Assembly (NCBI RefSeq): GCF_008086595.1
Contig: NZ_RXYA01000011.1
Location: 1-64,000 of the forward strand
DNA length: 64,000 nucleotides
Direction of reading: 5' to 3'
Source: Acetobacterium paludosum
Lineage (GTDB): Bacteria > Bacillota > Clostridia > Eubacteriales > Eubacteriaceae
The notes beneath the pieces are model-generated. The model was not told the origin of the DNA. It saw only the letters and a list, made by a program, of their open reading frames with translations, and searched no databases. This document shows positions 19,701-29,068 of the stretch, in pieces. Each line of letters starts with the position of its first letter. Position 1 is the first letter of the stretch. The translations under genes and the position numbers were made by a program.

Positions 19701-20368
19701 TATATACGGTAACTTCATTTAACGATTATTGGTCAGTGTGTAATGAATTTACAATTGATGTACCGATTCTGGCAAATCAGGTTACCATAAACGAGTATAC
19801 AAAAGCGATTAATGGCGTTAAAACTGGCCTTATTCTGCGAGCAAAAACGGCCACAATAAACGCATTTAACAATGAAGTGGTGAAATATTCTTCGCTTAAT
19901 ACAAATCAAAAAAATAATGTTTATAATTTAACAAATTGGAGTAATTACAAAGATTCTTATGATAAGCTATCGTTAAACAAGACTTGGGATCCTTTAAACA
20001 ATGGCGAATTGGAATATGTGACAGCAACCAGGACACTGCAGGACGCGAGACTGGCTTTAGTTTATGCATCAGATTATACAACCGCGCCGGATGAGAATAT
20101 TTATATCAACACTACCAATGTTGGCGTACAAACTGGAACTACCAATATTGTTACGGCGATTACGAATTATTTGACTGGGCAAGGGTTTGATATGACACAA
20201 TATACGGTCACCTTCACCAGAAAAATGGGTGATACCGGTCTTGCTGCTATTAGTCCAACTGGGGATGTGACAACTATCGGCAAAGCAACAGTCACTTTTA
20301 CCATTACACCTAGTGGTGCGGATGCTACACCGATTGTCACTAAAGAAGTAACATTGACAATTAGTTAA
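16748..20368 (+). CDS. Secreted ChW and multi-FIVAR surface protein (2)
   Basis: Predicted 1206-residue exported protein. Signal peptide (about 1-26, cleavage near AWA), three ChW repeats (about 40-165; GHVQDYG, HIENEGW, HGENYGW), then about eleven clear FIVAR-type repeats of roughly 60 residues and about three degenerate ones (consensus ADYTxxSWAxYQKVVxAN...NTQ...AAQxxLV). An Ig-like domain ends the protein, as in the preceding FIVAR gene. The ChW block is close to that of ChW genes 1 and 2 at the protein level, yet its codons are more AT-rich and differ at many silent sites, so the shared region is older here or under constraint. The long rod of FIVAR repeats fits a wall-spanning stalk or adhesin. 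ATG 16748 follows AAGGAGAGGAA; an upstream in-frame ATG has no such site. Confidence 0.85.
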   Translation: MKKSVTSILVAFFLFSIVLPTSAWAQMEQVATASTIGVEYRGHVQDYGDSPTDGSWVQSDNQLGTTGESKRIEGFSIRLTGTIPAGASIRYNVHIENEGWQNNPDNITNTYNWKKDGDFAGSEGKSQRVEAIEIVLVDAYGNTLPDYSVQYMVHGENYGWNQGWKADGEIAGTVGLSLRLESIKIKVVETNVDLAAYKAALAVVNKDNYTVDSWAVYQQVVDANVMTGDNTKDEIKAATAKIVAAQRQLARSKNLAAYNTALTAAKEADYTPDTWAVYQVVVDDNVVTLNNTQTEIDAATAEILLAQKDLQKKVNVTEYYSVLAAVREADYTTDSWAAYQKIVAANVVSEANTQVDVDAATAKIIAGQKNMVKKFDFRAYNALLDAAKEENYTTVSWGIYQLVVNANVMTENDTQTAIETAIKNIKAAQIKLVKAGDVSTYDLVVAAANKADYTTVSWAIYQKVLDVNKVTKNNTQTEIDAATTKILAAQPKLVPIGDMSDYTAALAKAKKAENTSASWAIYQKVLDANIVTAASGQTAIDAATAKIVAAQPKLVPLGNTAVYLATLAAYSAKETSYTSASWTAYQNVLKVNVVTADSGQILIDAAVAKIKIAQNLLVPTGILTDYIAALNNVKEADYTSASWAVYQKVVAANVMTNDNSQDQIKTAVKNILAAQAPTKLVKRGTNFDAYTAILAKAPEQDYTVATWTPYKKVLLANLMNKDNSQVQIDAAVLKIQAAQFNLVKKGVTTAYDTALADPLYKLADDWTTKSWATYQAALIANAVTTEDTQSKIDGATKNIKAAQLQLVKGADLEAYIYVRDKYKGREAEFTAKSWADYVAVLYANQVTKDNTQIDVNTAKNNIALAQGKLVSSTDLANFKAAISTYQDNLKTKTADYVGDIAKLATPDSWAAYATWVELYASFNVAGDWTPTSTDVTVLTPQSEVDEKTNRILAAREALVPSAAANLDYTGYKKAREFYSEGYRPIYTVTSFNDYWSVCNEFTIDVPILANQVTINEYTKAINGVKTGLILRAKTATINAFNNEVVKYSSLNTNQKNNVYNLTNWSNYKDSYDKLSLNKTWDPLNNGELEYVTATRTLQDARLALVYASDYTTAPDENIYINTTNVGVQTGTTNIVTAITNYLTGQGFDMTQYTVTFTRKMGDTGLAAISPTGDVTTIGKATVTFTITPSGADATPIVTKEVTLTIS

Positions 20369-20386
20369 GAATGATGAAATCGGGAA

Positions 20387-20464
20387 CAGGAGGGAACTAC
20401 CCTCCTGTTTCGTTTCAACCCAATGAAAAAGGCTGATTTCCAAATCTGGAAATCAGCCTTTTTT
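20387..20464. terminator. Two tandem terminator hairpins
   Basis: First hairpin ACAGGAGGG/CCCTCCTGTTTCGTTT (20386-20415). Second hairpin AAAAAGGCTGATTTCC/GGAAATCAGCCTTTTTT (20426-20464). They separate FIVAR gene 2 from the convergent protease gene. Confidence 0.85.
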
Positions 20465-20580
20465 GCGGGCGGGTAATACCCGCCCCTACGGTATGATGAT
20501 TAAACTGCTCTTGATGCGATTTTGCTTGCATCCAATGATTTTACTTCCAACGTTGTAGGGGCGATCCATGATCGCCCGTG
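20465..20580. repeat. Palindromic element halves, inside-out order
   Basis: GCGGGCGGGTAATACCCGCCCCTAC (20465-20489) precedes GTAGGGGCGATCCATGATCGCCCG (20555-20578). The right half comes first, with 65 nt of unrelated sequence between. The segment lies between convergent genes. Confidence 0.7.
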
Positions 20581-20591
20581 GGGTAGGTGCA

Positions 20592-22325
20592 TCAACTGCT
20601 GACAAATGGCGTCTCGGTTGAACCGGGTGCGGCGCTGCCCTTAGGGACAATCTGAATGCGGATGGCCTCTAATCGATAAGACAGTCCTTGTGTGCCGGCG
20701 CTTTCACCATTTTTGGTCCAGCCCAGCCAACCGAAGTTTTCGGCGTGAACCTGGTAGTAGACATCAAATAAATCAGCATCGGAACCGGTCAGTTTAATTT
20801 TAATCGCTTCCAGTCGAAGGCTTTTTCCTGAGGTGCCGCTGAGGGTTCCGTTGGCTACCCAGTCCTGCCAGCCGATATCCTGGATTTGGGTTTGGTATGT
20901 TACCCCCAAATCGTAGCCCTCGTTTTGGGGATTGATTTCAATCCCTTCCAGACGGAGCGATTGGCCCGAGGTGCCGCTGATTGCTCCGTCGGCTTTCCAG
21001 TCTTGCCAGCCCACATCTTGAATATGAGTCCGGTAGGTGATGGAACTGGTATCGGGTAGGGCCGCCAGGGCTTTGTCGAGTTGGATCAGGCCGTAGCCGT
21101 AATGATCATCTTTTCCGGCGGTGCCGAAATCCAGCGCGGTACTCTCCAGAACGGTTTCCACTTTGGCACTGGTCAAGCTGGAATCGGCAGCCATTAAGAC
21201 GGCACAGGCTCCGGCCACAACCGGGCTGGAAAAGGAAGTGCCGGATACTGATTTGTAATCTCCGGTAAAGCTGGTGGTGTAAACCGCATCGCCGGGGGCA
21301 CATAAATCGACTTGGTCATTGTGCTGGGAATAACTGGCAATGGTGTCGGTGCTGGTGGTTGCGCCGACTGAGATGACATGAGCGTAAGAAGCGGGATAGG
21401 CATCTTTTCCGGCATCGATATTTCCGATTTTCCCCTGATTTCCGGAAGCGGCGACTAAAACCTTGCCGGCGCTGGCCGCGTCAGCCACGGCCATTTCCAA
21501 AGCACTGGAGGGATCATAAGTGCAAAAACTCATGTTGATGACCTTGACGTCGGAGCGGTTAGCCGCATCGTACAAAGCGGCACAAATACTGGCGATACTT
21601 AAATTGGTATCCCCTTCATAAGTTCCTCCGGCCCGGTAAGGAGCAATTTTTATATTGGCATTTCCAGCAATGCCGGCAATGCCGATGCCGTTATTGGCGG
21701 TGGCGGCAATGCAGCCGCTGACCGCGGTGCCATGACCGGCTACGTCTTTCATGGTGGTGGTTTTATCAACATAGTCGTATCCTGCCACAGTATTCCCGAC
21801 AATATCCGGGTGTGCGGTGTTGAGGCCGGTGTCGATAACGGCAACGACTACGGGGTCTGCGTTGTTGATCTGATCCCAGGTTGCGCCGGCGCCGATGCGC
21901 TCAAACTGCCAGGCGGTGGAGAGCTCCGGATCGTTGGGAAGCTCGGCGGTCTGGATATATCGGTTTTTTTCAGCCACCAGGACATTGGGGTTCGCTTCTA
22001 ATGAAGTAACCATGGCATCCACATTGACGGCATCATTGACTTCAATGACGTCGACGCGCGGGGATAAGGTTTCTCCGCCTTTAATTTCCTGGGTTGTCAG
22101 ACCAAGATTTTGGACACTGGCATCATTGTTTTTATAGATGACAGTGATTTCCTGATCGATGTTTGAACTTTTGTCAATATTCGCCACTTCGTCCAGGCTT
22201 TGGACAAGCATGGTGCTGTTGACTGCCTGAGCTGCAGTCGCGCTTTCCGCTAGTACCCCTAGGGGGCAGGATGTTCCAATCAAAACAATCATTAACAAAA
22301 ACACGATTGAATTTTTGAATTTCAC
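20592..22325 (-). CDS. Secreted subtilisin-like protease with C-terminal ChW repeats
   Basis: Predicted 577-residue S8 serine endopeptidase. A signal peptide (about 1-26) is followed by an I9-like propeptide (about 55-125). The catalytic domain (about 130-415) keeps D165 (VIDTG), H198 (GHGTAVSG), the oxyanion N296 (ASGN) and S364 (GTSFSSP). Three ChW repeats close the protein (about 430-570; THIQDVGWQDW, TQIQDIGWQDW, VHAENFGWLGW). The ChW repeats likely tether it to the same surface as the neighbouring ChW proteins, which makes those proteins candidate substrates or partners; that is inference. The start is GTG 22325 with AAAGGA eight bases upstream. It is transcribed towards FIVAR gene 2. 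Confidence 0.93.
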   Translation of the reverse strand: MKFKNSIVFLLMIVLIGTSCPLGVLAESATAAQAVNSTMLVQSLDEVANIDKSSNIDQEITVIYKNNDASVQNLGLTTQEIKGGETLSPRVDVIEVNDAVNVDAMVTSLEANPNVLVAEKNRYIQTAELPNDPELSTAWQFERIGAGATWDQINNADPVVVAVIDTGLNTAHPDIVGNTVAGYDYVDKTTTMKDVAGHGTAVSGCIAATANNGIGIAGIAGNANIKIAPYRAGGTYEGDTNLSIASICAALYDAANRSDVKVINMSFCTYDPSSALEMAVADAASAGKVLVAASGNQGKIGNIDAGKDAYPASYAHVISVGATTSTDTIASYSQHNDQVDLCAPGDAVYTTSFTGDYKSVSGTSFSSPVVAGACAVLMAADSSLTSAKVETVLESTALDFGTAGKDDHYGYGLIQLDKALAALPDTSSITYRTHIQDVGWQDWKADGAISGTSGQSLRLEGIEINPQNEGYDLGVTYQTQIQDIGWQDWVANGTLSGTSGKSLRLEAIKIKLTGSDADLFDVYYQVHAENFGWLGWTKNGESAGTQGLSYRLEAIRIQIVPKGSAAPGSTETPFVSS

Positions 22326-22697
22326 GGGTGGTTCCTTTCTGGTTTGTGTGTATGCGTTTATTATAATACATCAGGCGGTTAAAAACATTAAAAATTTTGA
22401 ATAAATTTGGACCGGAAGATGATTTGTTCGCTTTTTTAAAACGAATGTCTAAAATTGCTGCTTTGCAAATCTGAATGTTGCAATATTACCCCATATAGAC
22501 TTGTATATGCACATGCGATAACAGTTATATTGTAATTATATTGAAATAAATGCACGTTTGACTTATAATAACGACTAAATAGTGTAGCATCTATAAATTC
22601 AGCTAATATAAAGAAGATTGATGCCGATAAAGTATAAAAGAATATAAATTAAAATAGGATAGACGGAATGTTAGCATTTTAGAAAGAGAGAGGCAGA
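22326..22697. promoter_or_regulatory. Divergent promoter region, protease and LRR/Ig protein
   Basis: No gene is seen. On the plus strand TTGAAA (22541-22546), 17 nt and TATAAT (22564-22569) form a good promoter for the gene at 22698. The minus-strand promoter of the protease is not clear. Confidence 0.5.
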
Positions 22698-25600
22698 ATG
22701 AAAAAAAAATTGAAAAAAGGGATTTGTTTGCTTGTCAGTATTCTGATGGTGATTACCAGTATGCCAATGGGGGTACTGGCGCAAGAGGTGACTACTTCAT
22801 CCTCCCCGCTTGTGAACAGTGCAAGCCCTGGTGCGGATAGTGCTAAAACGGCTGAGGTGAGTGCTCCGGCAAATACGGTAGCGAGTCCAAAGAATGCCGT
22901 CACCACTGAGGAAGAAACTCAGAGTTTAGAACCGACGGCGGAGACAACGGTGACGCCGCCAGCAGCTGAAACGGTTCAAACAGCTGATGTTATTACAACA
23001 ATGGCAACGGAAACTGACGGCGATTATGATTTTAACGTTGTTGACGGCAATGCGGTTATTACCAAATATAATGGTACCGCAGCGATCTTGACGGTGCCGG
23101 AAACATTGACAACGGCAGATGGTTTTAAGAAGATGGTCACAACGATCGGCGCCAGTGCCTTTAACGGCTGTTCCACTTTGATAAAAGTGGTCCTGCCGTC
23201 CTCACTGACCACCATTGAGTCGGTTTTAAATACCGGTACTTTTTCAGGTTGTAGCAACCTGACAGAAGTTACGATTCCTGCGAATGTTGCAAAGATGGGG
23301 CCGGATATCTTTTATAATCTGCCGGGCCCGGTAAAAATTGACGGCGTCGCTAAATCTTTTGTGGAAGGCTATGTTTCAGAATACAATAATCTTACCTTTT
23401 CAGAAGATAAAACCCTTTTTTATATCAATAATTTTACGACTACGGCGGCGTCCGGAGGGAATATTGGAACCGTCATTCCGCTGACGGCTTCAGCAGCAGG
23501 CGGCACCGGAACGGTAACATACAAGTTTTATTGTGATTTAGTTGATAATAATAGCATTAAAACAACCATTCCAATTCTGGATTGGTCAGCCGCAACAATG
23601 GCTTCTTATATACCCACAACAGCCGGTACTTACACCTTTTACGTTGAAGCGAAAGATGGGGCTGGAAAGACCTGTATAAAAACAATTAATGATTATAAGG
23701 TGATCAATACGCCGACCGCGGAACTTTCAGTTAGTAAAGCGTCACCGCAATATATCGATAGCTCAATTACGCTGACGGCCGGGGTAAAAACTGGCACCGG
23801 CACCGGTGCGATCACTTACGAGTTTTCTTCCCAACTGGGATCGACCAAGAAAGTGATTCAGGCCTTTTCAGCGGTGAATACTTGTGCGGTTCTGACTGGA
23901 ACGCCGGGTGTTTATACATATTATGTAACGGCAAAAGACAGCCAGGGCCTGACAAATACGGCAACCATTACCAATTATAGTATTATCGACCATTTGAACA
24001 TTACGAGTTTTACGGCCGATAAGGTCGCTCCCCAGGAGCTGGGGACGGCACTTAAACTGACGGCCGTGGCTACCGGTGGCAAAACCACCTGTCAGTATCA
24101 TTTTTACTACACCTTTAATGCTAATACAACACCAATCGATATTCAGAATTATTCAGAAAATGCCAGCGCTGTGTTTACGCCTAAAGAGGCGGGAGACTAC
24201 AAACTTTATGTGGATGCCATGAATGCCAGCGGAATACCAACGGATCCCCAAAGTATTGATTTTAAAATCGTGGATACCCCGGAAATCGGCAGCTTTACAG
24301 CTACAACAGCAGATGACAAGCCGTTTTACAAGGGTGATACAAGTCACCCAATAATGCTTGCTGCCGATGGAATAACCGGCGGAACCGAACCATATACCTA
24401 CGCATTTTCTTATACCTTGGGAACGGGAACCGTAAAAAAACCGATTACTTCTACTGTCGGACAAAAGACCACGACTTTTGAACCTTCTGAAGCGGGGACC
24501 TATACTTTTTATGTGGATGTGAAGGATCATACAAATACGGTCACCGCTACTAAAACCGTTAGTAATTATGTGGTTTGTGAACCCTTGGGGGGAGCACTAA
24601 CCACGGATAAGGGTTCGCCACAGAATAAAGAAACCACGGTCAAACTGACAGCAGCGGGAAGCGGTGGGAAAGCGCCATATACCTACGAGTTTTCTTATAT
24701 AGCACCAGACAATACAGAAATACCTATCGGAACAGATTCAGCCAGTAAAACGACCAGTGTGCTCTTGAATGATGCTGGTGATTATAGTTTACACGTGACC
24801 ATCACCGATGCGAATAAAGTTGCGAAAGACGTAACGATTCCCTATGTTATTCAGGACAATCCGGTGATAACCGATTTAAAAACAGATCGGGATGCGGAGA
24901 TCGGGCATTATGCTAACGATCCGATTGTAATAACACCGACAATAGAAGGCGGAACAGGGCCGTATACCTATGTATTCACTTACAAGATAGGAACAAAAAT
25001 AATGGCAACGTCGACCCAAAAAGCCACTTCGGCTGCTACTGTCATTACCGATACCTACACTCCAAACACGGCCGGAGCCTATACCTTCGAGGTGAAAGTA
25101 ACGGATAAAGACGGGCTGTCTTCAACGAAGTCAATTACATCGTACAAAGTGTTGACGGTGCTGACGGCAAAAACCCTGAAATTGGATAAAGCCTCGGGCC
25201 AGAATATTGGAACTGCCATCAAACTCACTGCCACGGCCAGCGGCGGGAAAGGGCCGTACACCTATTGTTTCTATTATACATTGGATGGTGGTGTTGTTAA
25301 AAAAGATCTTTCCGGTGGTACATTTACGGGGGTATTCGGCACATCGAGTACGGCCGCTTTTACTCCGACCGTAGCCGGGATTTATACCCTTTATGTAGAT
25401 ATCAAAGATGCCAATGGGGTAAAGGTTGTGACCGGAAGCGTTGCGAACTATAAGGTTGTCAATGCACCGGTGATCAAGGAGTTTTCGGGAGCTAAAAAAC
25501 AGGGCGAAACAGCAACGGCTGCGCTTTACAGTGGCGATATGATTGAATTGACAGCTAAAACTGAGGATAACAGCGGAGAAAAACCACTGACCTATCGATT

Positions 25601-27917
25601 TTATTATAAGCTGGGATCATGTGAATTCCCGATCAAGACAGTAACGAATACCACTCGGGTAGCCAACGAAGAAGTGGCTGTCGATTTTGTCTTGCCGGCC
25701 GCCGGAACCTATACTTTATTTGTGGAGGTATCGGATGGGACATCAAAAGATGTTGCAAATCTTGTCAGTTATAAGGTATTGCCAGGGGTGAGTGCCAAAG
25801 CGGTTAAATTGAGTAAAACAACCGGGTTGATTGCCGGCGATACGGTCAAACTCACAGCAACAGCAGCTGGTGGAAAAGCACCTTATACCTACCAGTTTTA
25901 CGTCAAGGAATCTGCTGCTTCAAGTTATACACCGATTGGAACAGCTACAACAGCAAATACAATCAGCTATACATTGCCGACCGCCGGAACCAATACTTAT
26001 TATGTAAAAATTACGGATGCGAATAAGGTTGAAAGCGGGAACACGGATGCGAAGCTTTCACAGTTGCTATTATCCGCCAGTACGATGATAAGTGTTGCAA
26101 ATCCGCCGGTAATCAGTGATAAGGGATATACAAAAACGGCTGGAGCAACAGGAACGACTCTTTATGCTGGCGATATCCTCAAATTGACCGCCAAAACAAC
26201 CGATAATACCGGAGAGGGAAACCTGACCTACCGTTTTTATTATAAGGTGGGGTCGGTAGAAACGACAATTTTTACCGATCCTAAAATCGCCAGAGGAACC
26301 GGTGAAGAATCAACAACTGCTTTCACACTACCGGGAGCCGGAACCTATACTGTTTTTGTGGAGGTAAAAGATGCAAAAGGCTCAAAAGATACCGAGCAAA
26401 TTGCCAGTTGCAAGGTATTGGGAGCAGTGACCGCCAAAGCGGTTGCCGTGAGTAAAACGACTGGGGTCAATGCAAGTGATACGGTTAAACTCACAGCGAC
26501 TGCAGCGGGCGGAAAAGCGGCTTATAGCTACCAGTTTTATTACAAACAGGATACTGGTGTATTAACGCCGATTGAAACAGCTCCAGTCACAACAAAGACA
26601 GTTGATTTTAAACTGCCAGCCACCGCTGGAACCTATACTTTTTATGTAAGGATTGTAGATGCCAATAAGGTTGAAAGCGGGAACACGGATGCGAAGCTTT
26701 CACAGTTGCTATTATCCGCCAGTCCGACGATAAGTGTTGCCAATCCGCCGGTGATAGAAAGCTTAATTGCCAGTCCGGTAAAAGGTGGCGCGGTTTACGA
26801 GGGCGGTCAAGTTGTATTAACAGCCAAGATGAAAACAGGCAGCGGAGTAGGACCCCTGACTTATACTTTTTCATATATCTCGGGTTCTGCAACAACAATC
26901 ATTGATGCATCAAAAGTTTCTGAAAACGTCGCAACATTTAACATTGGAGCGGCAGGTACGTATACGCTTCGGGTTACTGTATCCGACGGTACCTCGGAGG
27001 CTATGCAAACAATCATCGGCTATAAGGTGTTGAGCGGGGTTGCTGTTAAGAGTTTAAAAGCGGACAAACCATCCGGACAGAATATCGGAACTGCCATTAA
27101 ACTGACAGCAACCGGAGCTGGAGGAAAAACACCCTATACTTATGATTTCTATTATATTTATGAAACTGGCCCGACAGAAATACCAATTAAGACCAATTCA
27201 ACATTGAATACCGTGACTTTTAACCCAACTAAAGGGGGAACCTACAACCTTTATGTAAGAGTCAAAGATGCCAATGGAATAGTATGCACCAATGATAAAG
27301 ATATTGGCATTTCGGATTACGAAGTGACGGATAATCCCATCATCAAGGACTTTTCAACGAGTCGGCCAGCTGGTCAAACTTCCACGTATGTGGATACTGA
27401 AATCGGCTTGACCGCGACGGTAACCGGAGGTGCGACACCCTATCATTATGTGTTTTCCTATAAACTGGGTACCGGGGCCCCGGTAATTCTTGATAACACC
27501 GATGGAGATAACAAGGCAACCTTTAAACCGATCGCACCGGGAAGCTATATCCTTTCGGTAGCGGTGACGGATAAGGATAATAACCCCAACCCTGCGACAA
27601 CGAAGGAAATTAAGTCTTTCACCGTTATCGCTAAGCCCACGGTGAAAAGTTTTACCGTCAGCAAAACGTCAGTTGTAAAAGGCAGTAAAGTTACGTTAAG
27701 CAGTGCCGTAACCGGAGGGCAATCGCCATATACTTATGAATTCTCTTACAAAAATTCTGGTGATGCCGACAAGACGATTATCCGAGCGTATTCGGCCACA
27801 AGTTCCTATACATGGACTCCGGATACAGCTGGTACATACACCTTGACGGTAGGGATTAAGGATAAATACGGAACGGAGACGACTAAAGATACGACATTAA
27901 CCGTAACTGATAAATAG
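22698..27917 (+). CDS. Giant secreted LRR and Ig-like repeat protein
   Basis: Predicted 1739-residue exported protein. Signal peptide (about 1-30, cleavage near VLA), a Thr/Ala/Glu-rich linker to about residue 100, a BspA-type leucine-rich segment (about 110-225; FNGCSTL, SGCSNLTEVTIP), then about fifteen Ig-like repeats of roughly 90-110 residues (GGKAPYTYxFYY ... AGTYTxYVxVKD). The repeats alternate between two subtypes. One type has inserts such as YAGDILKLTAKT with an acidic loop. Two neighbouring repeats share an almost identical DNA tract of about 90 nt (near 26026 and 26665). There is no ChW, SLH or sortase motif, so it is either released or held by binding a wall partner. AGAGAGG precedes ATG 22698. 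Confidence 0.85.
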   Translation: MKKKLKKGICLLVSILMVITSMPMGVLAQEVTTSSSPLVNSASPGADSAKTAEVSAPANTVASPKNAVTTEEETQSLEPTAETTVTPPAAETVQTADVITTMATETDGDYDFNVVDGNAVITKYNGTAAILTVPETLTTADGFKKMVTTIGASAFNGCSTLIKVVLPSSLTTIESVLNTGTFSGCSNLTEVTIPANVAKMGPDIFYNLPGPVKIDGVAKSFVEGYVSEYNNLTFSEDKTLFYINNFTTTAASGGNIGTVIPLTASAAGGTGTVTYKFYCDLVDNNSIKTTIPILDWSAATMASYIPTTAGTYTFYVEAKDGAGKTCIKTINDYKVINTPTAELSVSKASPQYIDSSITLTAGVKTGTGTGAITYEFSSQLGSTKKVIQAFSAVNTCAVLTGTPGVYTYYVTAKDSQGLTNTATITNYSIIDHLNITSFTADKVAPQELGTALKLTAVATGGKTTCQYHFYYTFNANTTPIDIQNYSENASAVFTPKEAGDYKLYVDAMNASGIPTDPQSIDFKIVDTPEIGSFTATTADDKPFYKGDTSHPIMLAADGITGGTEPYTYAFSYTLGTGTVKKPITSTVGQKTTTFEPSEAGTYTFYVDVKDHTNTVTATKTVSNYVVCEPLGGALTTDKGSPQNKETTVKLTAAGSGGKAPYTYEFSYIAPDNTEIPIGTDSASKTTSVLLNDAGDYSLHVTITDANKVAKDVTIPYVIQDNPVITDLKTDRDAEIGHYANDPIVITPTIEGGTGPYTYVFTYKIGTKIMATSTQKATSAATVITDTYTPNTAGAYTFEVKVTDKDGLSSTKSITSYKVLTVLTAKTLKLDKASGQNIGTAIKLTATASGGKGPYTYCFYYTLDGGVVKKDLSGGTFTGVFGTSSTAAFTPTVAGIYTLYVDIKDANGVKVVTGSVANYKVVNAPVIKEFSGAKKQGETATAALYSGDMIELTAKTEDNSGEKPLTYRFYYKLGSCEFPIKTVTNTTRVANEEVAVDFVLPAAGTYTLFVEVSDGTSKDVANLVSYKVLPGVSAKAVKLSKTTGLIAGDTVKLTATAAGGKAPYTYQFYVKESAASSYTPIGTATTANTISYTLPTAGTNTYYVKITDANKVESGNTDAKLSQLLLSASTMISVANPPVISDKGYTKTAGATGTTLYAGDILKLTAKTTDNTGEGNLTYRFYYKVGSVETTIFTDPKIARGTGEESTTAFTLPGAGTYTVFVEVKDAKGSKDTEQIASCKVLGAVTAKAVAVSKTTGVNASDTVKLTATAAGGKAAYSYQFYYKQDTGVLTPIETAPVTTKTVDFKLPATAGTYTFYVRIVDANKVESGNTDAKLSQLLLSASPTISVANPPVIESLIASPVKGGAVYEGGQVVLTAKMKTGSGVGPLTYTFSYISGSATTIIDASKVSENVATFNIGAAGTYTLRVTVSDGTSEAMQTIIGYKVLSGVAVKSLKADKPSGQNIGTAIKLTATGAGGKTPYTYDFYYIYETGPTEIPIKTNSTLNTVTFNPTKGGTYNLYVRVKDANGIVCTNDKDIGISDYEVTDNPIIKDFSTSRPAGQTSTYVDTEIGLTATVTGGATPYHYVFSYKLGTGAPVILDNTDGDNKATFKPIAPGSYILSVAVTDKDNNPNPATTKEIKSFTVIAKPTVKSFTVSKTSVVKGSKVTLSSAVTGGQSPYTYEFSYKNSGDADKTIIRAYSATSSYTWTPDTAGTYTLTVGIKDKYGTETTKDTTLTVTDK

Positions 27918-27937
27918 CACACAGCATGTCGTAAAAA

Positions 27938-27983
27938 AACGCCAGAAAGGACAAGGGATATTTCCCTTGTCCTTTCTGGCGTT
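27938..27983. terminator. Bidirectional terminator
   Basis: AACGCCAGAAAGGACAAGGG pairs perfectly with CCCTTGTCCTTTCTGGCGTT around ATATTT, preceded by an A-run. It lies between convergent genes. Confidence 0.85.
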
Positions 27984-28000
27984 AAGGTATTGTTGTTTTA

Positions 28001-28708
28001 CTAATTGTACTTGGATAAAACCCTCCCGGCAATGCGAACGGCATCGTACTCGTTTGGCAGAATCGGCGGGTATTTGGGATTGAAGGAAATAAACTGCTGA
28101 TCCCGAAACTGTTTGATATAGCCTTCGCTGTTGATGACAATGATGCCCACATCCCCTTCTTCCAGATGGGCAGCCGGTTCAACAAAGACGATGTCGCCAT
28201 TGTAAAAAGCCGGCTCCATGCTGTCCCCGGAAACCCGGACGGCGTATTTGGCGGCCACCGGCGTGGTGCCGGAGGAAAAGGACCGAAATTCATACTGATC
28301 GGAATCCAGATAGCTGCCGATTCCCGCGGAGGCGGGGAGCAGATAAAGGGGCAGTTCCCGCAGTGGTTCGGCGGCCTTTTTCAGATTGCGATCCTTTTCA
28401 TAATGGAGCAGCTGAGCAAGATTTTCATATAAAAGGGCTTGACCGTCGGTTGATAATTGCCGGTATAAGGTCATCATTCGGATTTCCGCTTCGGAATACC
28501 GGGCTTGTTCTCGGTTTTGCTGGGGTGCTAATTCGAGCTGATAATCCAGGGCGGTCACCACAGCTTTCAGGGTTTCATATTTGGGGTTTCTGGTTTCACC
28601 GGATAATAATTTATGGATCGTCGGCAGTGGAATGCCGGACTTTTCGGATAATTCATGGGCAGTCATTTTTGACTGTTTTTTTAGTGTCTTGATTTTTTCA
28701 GTAATCAT
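28001..28708 (-). CDS. LexA-like repressor (XRE HTH + S24 peptidase)
   Basis: Predicted 235-residue self-cleaving repressor. The N-terminal helix-turn-helix (about 14-45, HELSEKSGIPLPTIHKLL) is of Cro/C1 type, not the winged helix of LexA itself. The S24 domain keeps the cleavage pair A128-G129 (LPASAG), the nucleophile S163 (SGDSMEP) and the general base K199 (EGYIKQF). DNA damage would trigger RecA-stimulated self-cleavage in such proteins. It is divergent from the Y-family polymerase, a common arrangement in which the repressor controls the mutagenic polymerase and itself. ATG 28708 follows GAGGTGAA; the longer reading lacks a site. No phage genes are near. Confidence 0.88.
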   Translation of the reverse strand: MITEKIKTLKKQSKMTAHELSEKSGIPLPTIHKLLSGETRNPKYETLKAVVTALDYQLELAPQQNREQARYSEAEIRMMTLYRQLSTDGQALLYENLAQLLHYEKDRNLKKAAEPLRELPLYLLPASAGIGSYLDSDQYEFRSFSSGTTPVAAKYAVRVSGDSMEPAFYNGDIVFVEPAAHLEEGDVGIIVINSEGYIKQFRDQQFISFNPKYPPILPNEYDAVRIAGRVLSKYN

Positions 28709-28763
28709 TGTCTTCACCTCGGTTTTATTATAAAGGATGATGGTTGAAATTTCAATAAAAATA

Positions 28764-28842
28764 ATCATAAACGGTTAAATTTTCAGTTTTAGATTGACAA
28801 TTTATCATAAAAGGGTATATCATTAAAGAAAATATCACAAAT
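28764..28842 (+). promoter_or_regulatory. Polymerase promoter with ATCAYAAA operator-like repeats
   Basis: TTGACA (28794-28799), 16-17 nt and TATATC (28816-28821) form a plus-strand promoter. Four copies of ATCAxxAA occur at 28764, 28804, 28819 and 28834; the last three are spaced exactly 15 nt and overlap the promoter. TATCACAAATGATGATA (28833-28849) is also palindromic at its ends. These are candidate binding sites of the divergent S24 repressor; that role is inferred from position. Confidence 0.5.
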
Positions 28843-28903
28843 GATGATAAGGTGAGAGACAGGAAGATAAACGTTATGTATTTTATACAATGCGTGTCAT
28901 GCC

Positions 28904-28980
28904 GTAGGGGCGGACCTTGCCCGCCCGGAAATGTAGGTATTAAAAAGAAACGTTGGCGGGCGATCATGGATCGCCCCTAC
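28904..28980. repeat. 77-nt palindromic element
   Basis: Starts GTAGGGGCGGACCTTGCCCGCCCG and ends CGGGCGATCATGGATCGCCCCTAC. It sits in the leader between the divergent repressor and polymerase genes, so it is probably transcribed with the polymerase. Confidence 0.8.
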
Positions 28981-29068
28981 GATGGTGAAAAGGCAGTGTC
29001 ACCATGAGTATGAAAAACCGTTGAATGTGATGGCTCATTATAGTTCTGCAGCGGAGAAGGTGAAAAAA

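Noticed and set aside
28876-29004. 43-codon ORF in the polymerase leader
   Set aside because: It has a fair ribosome site (AGGAAG), but most of it is translated palindromic element, so it is probably not a gene.
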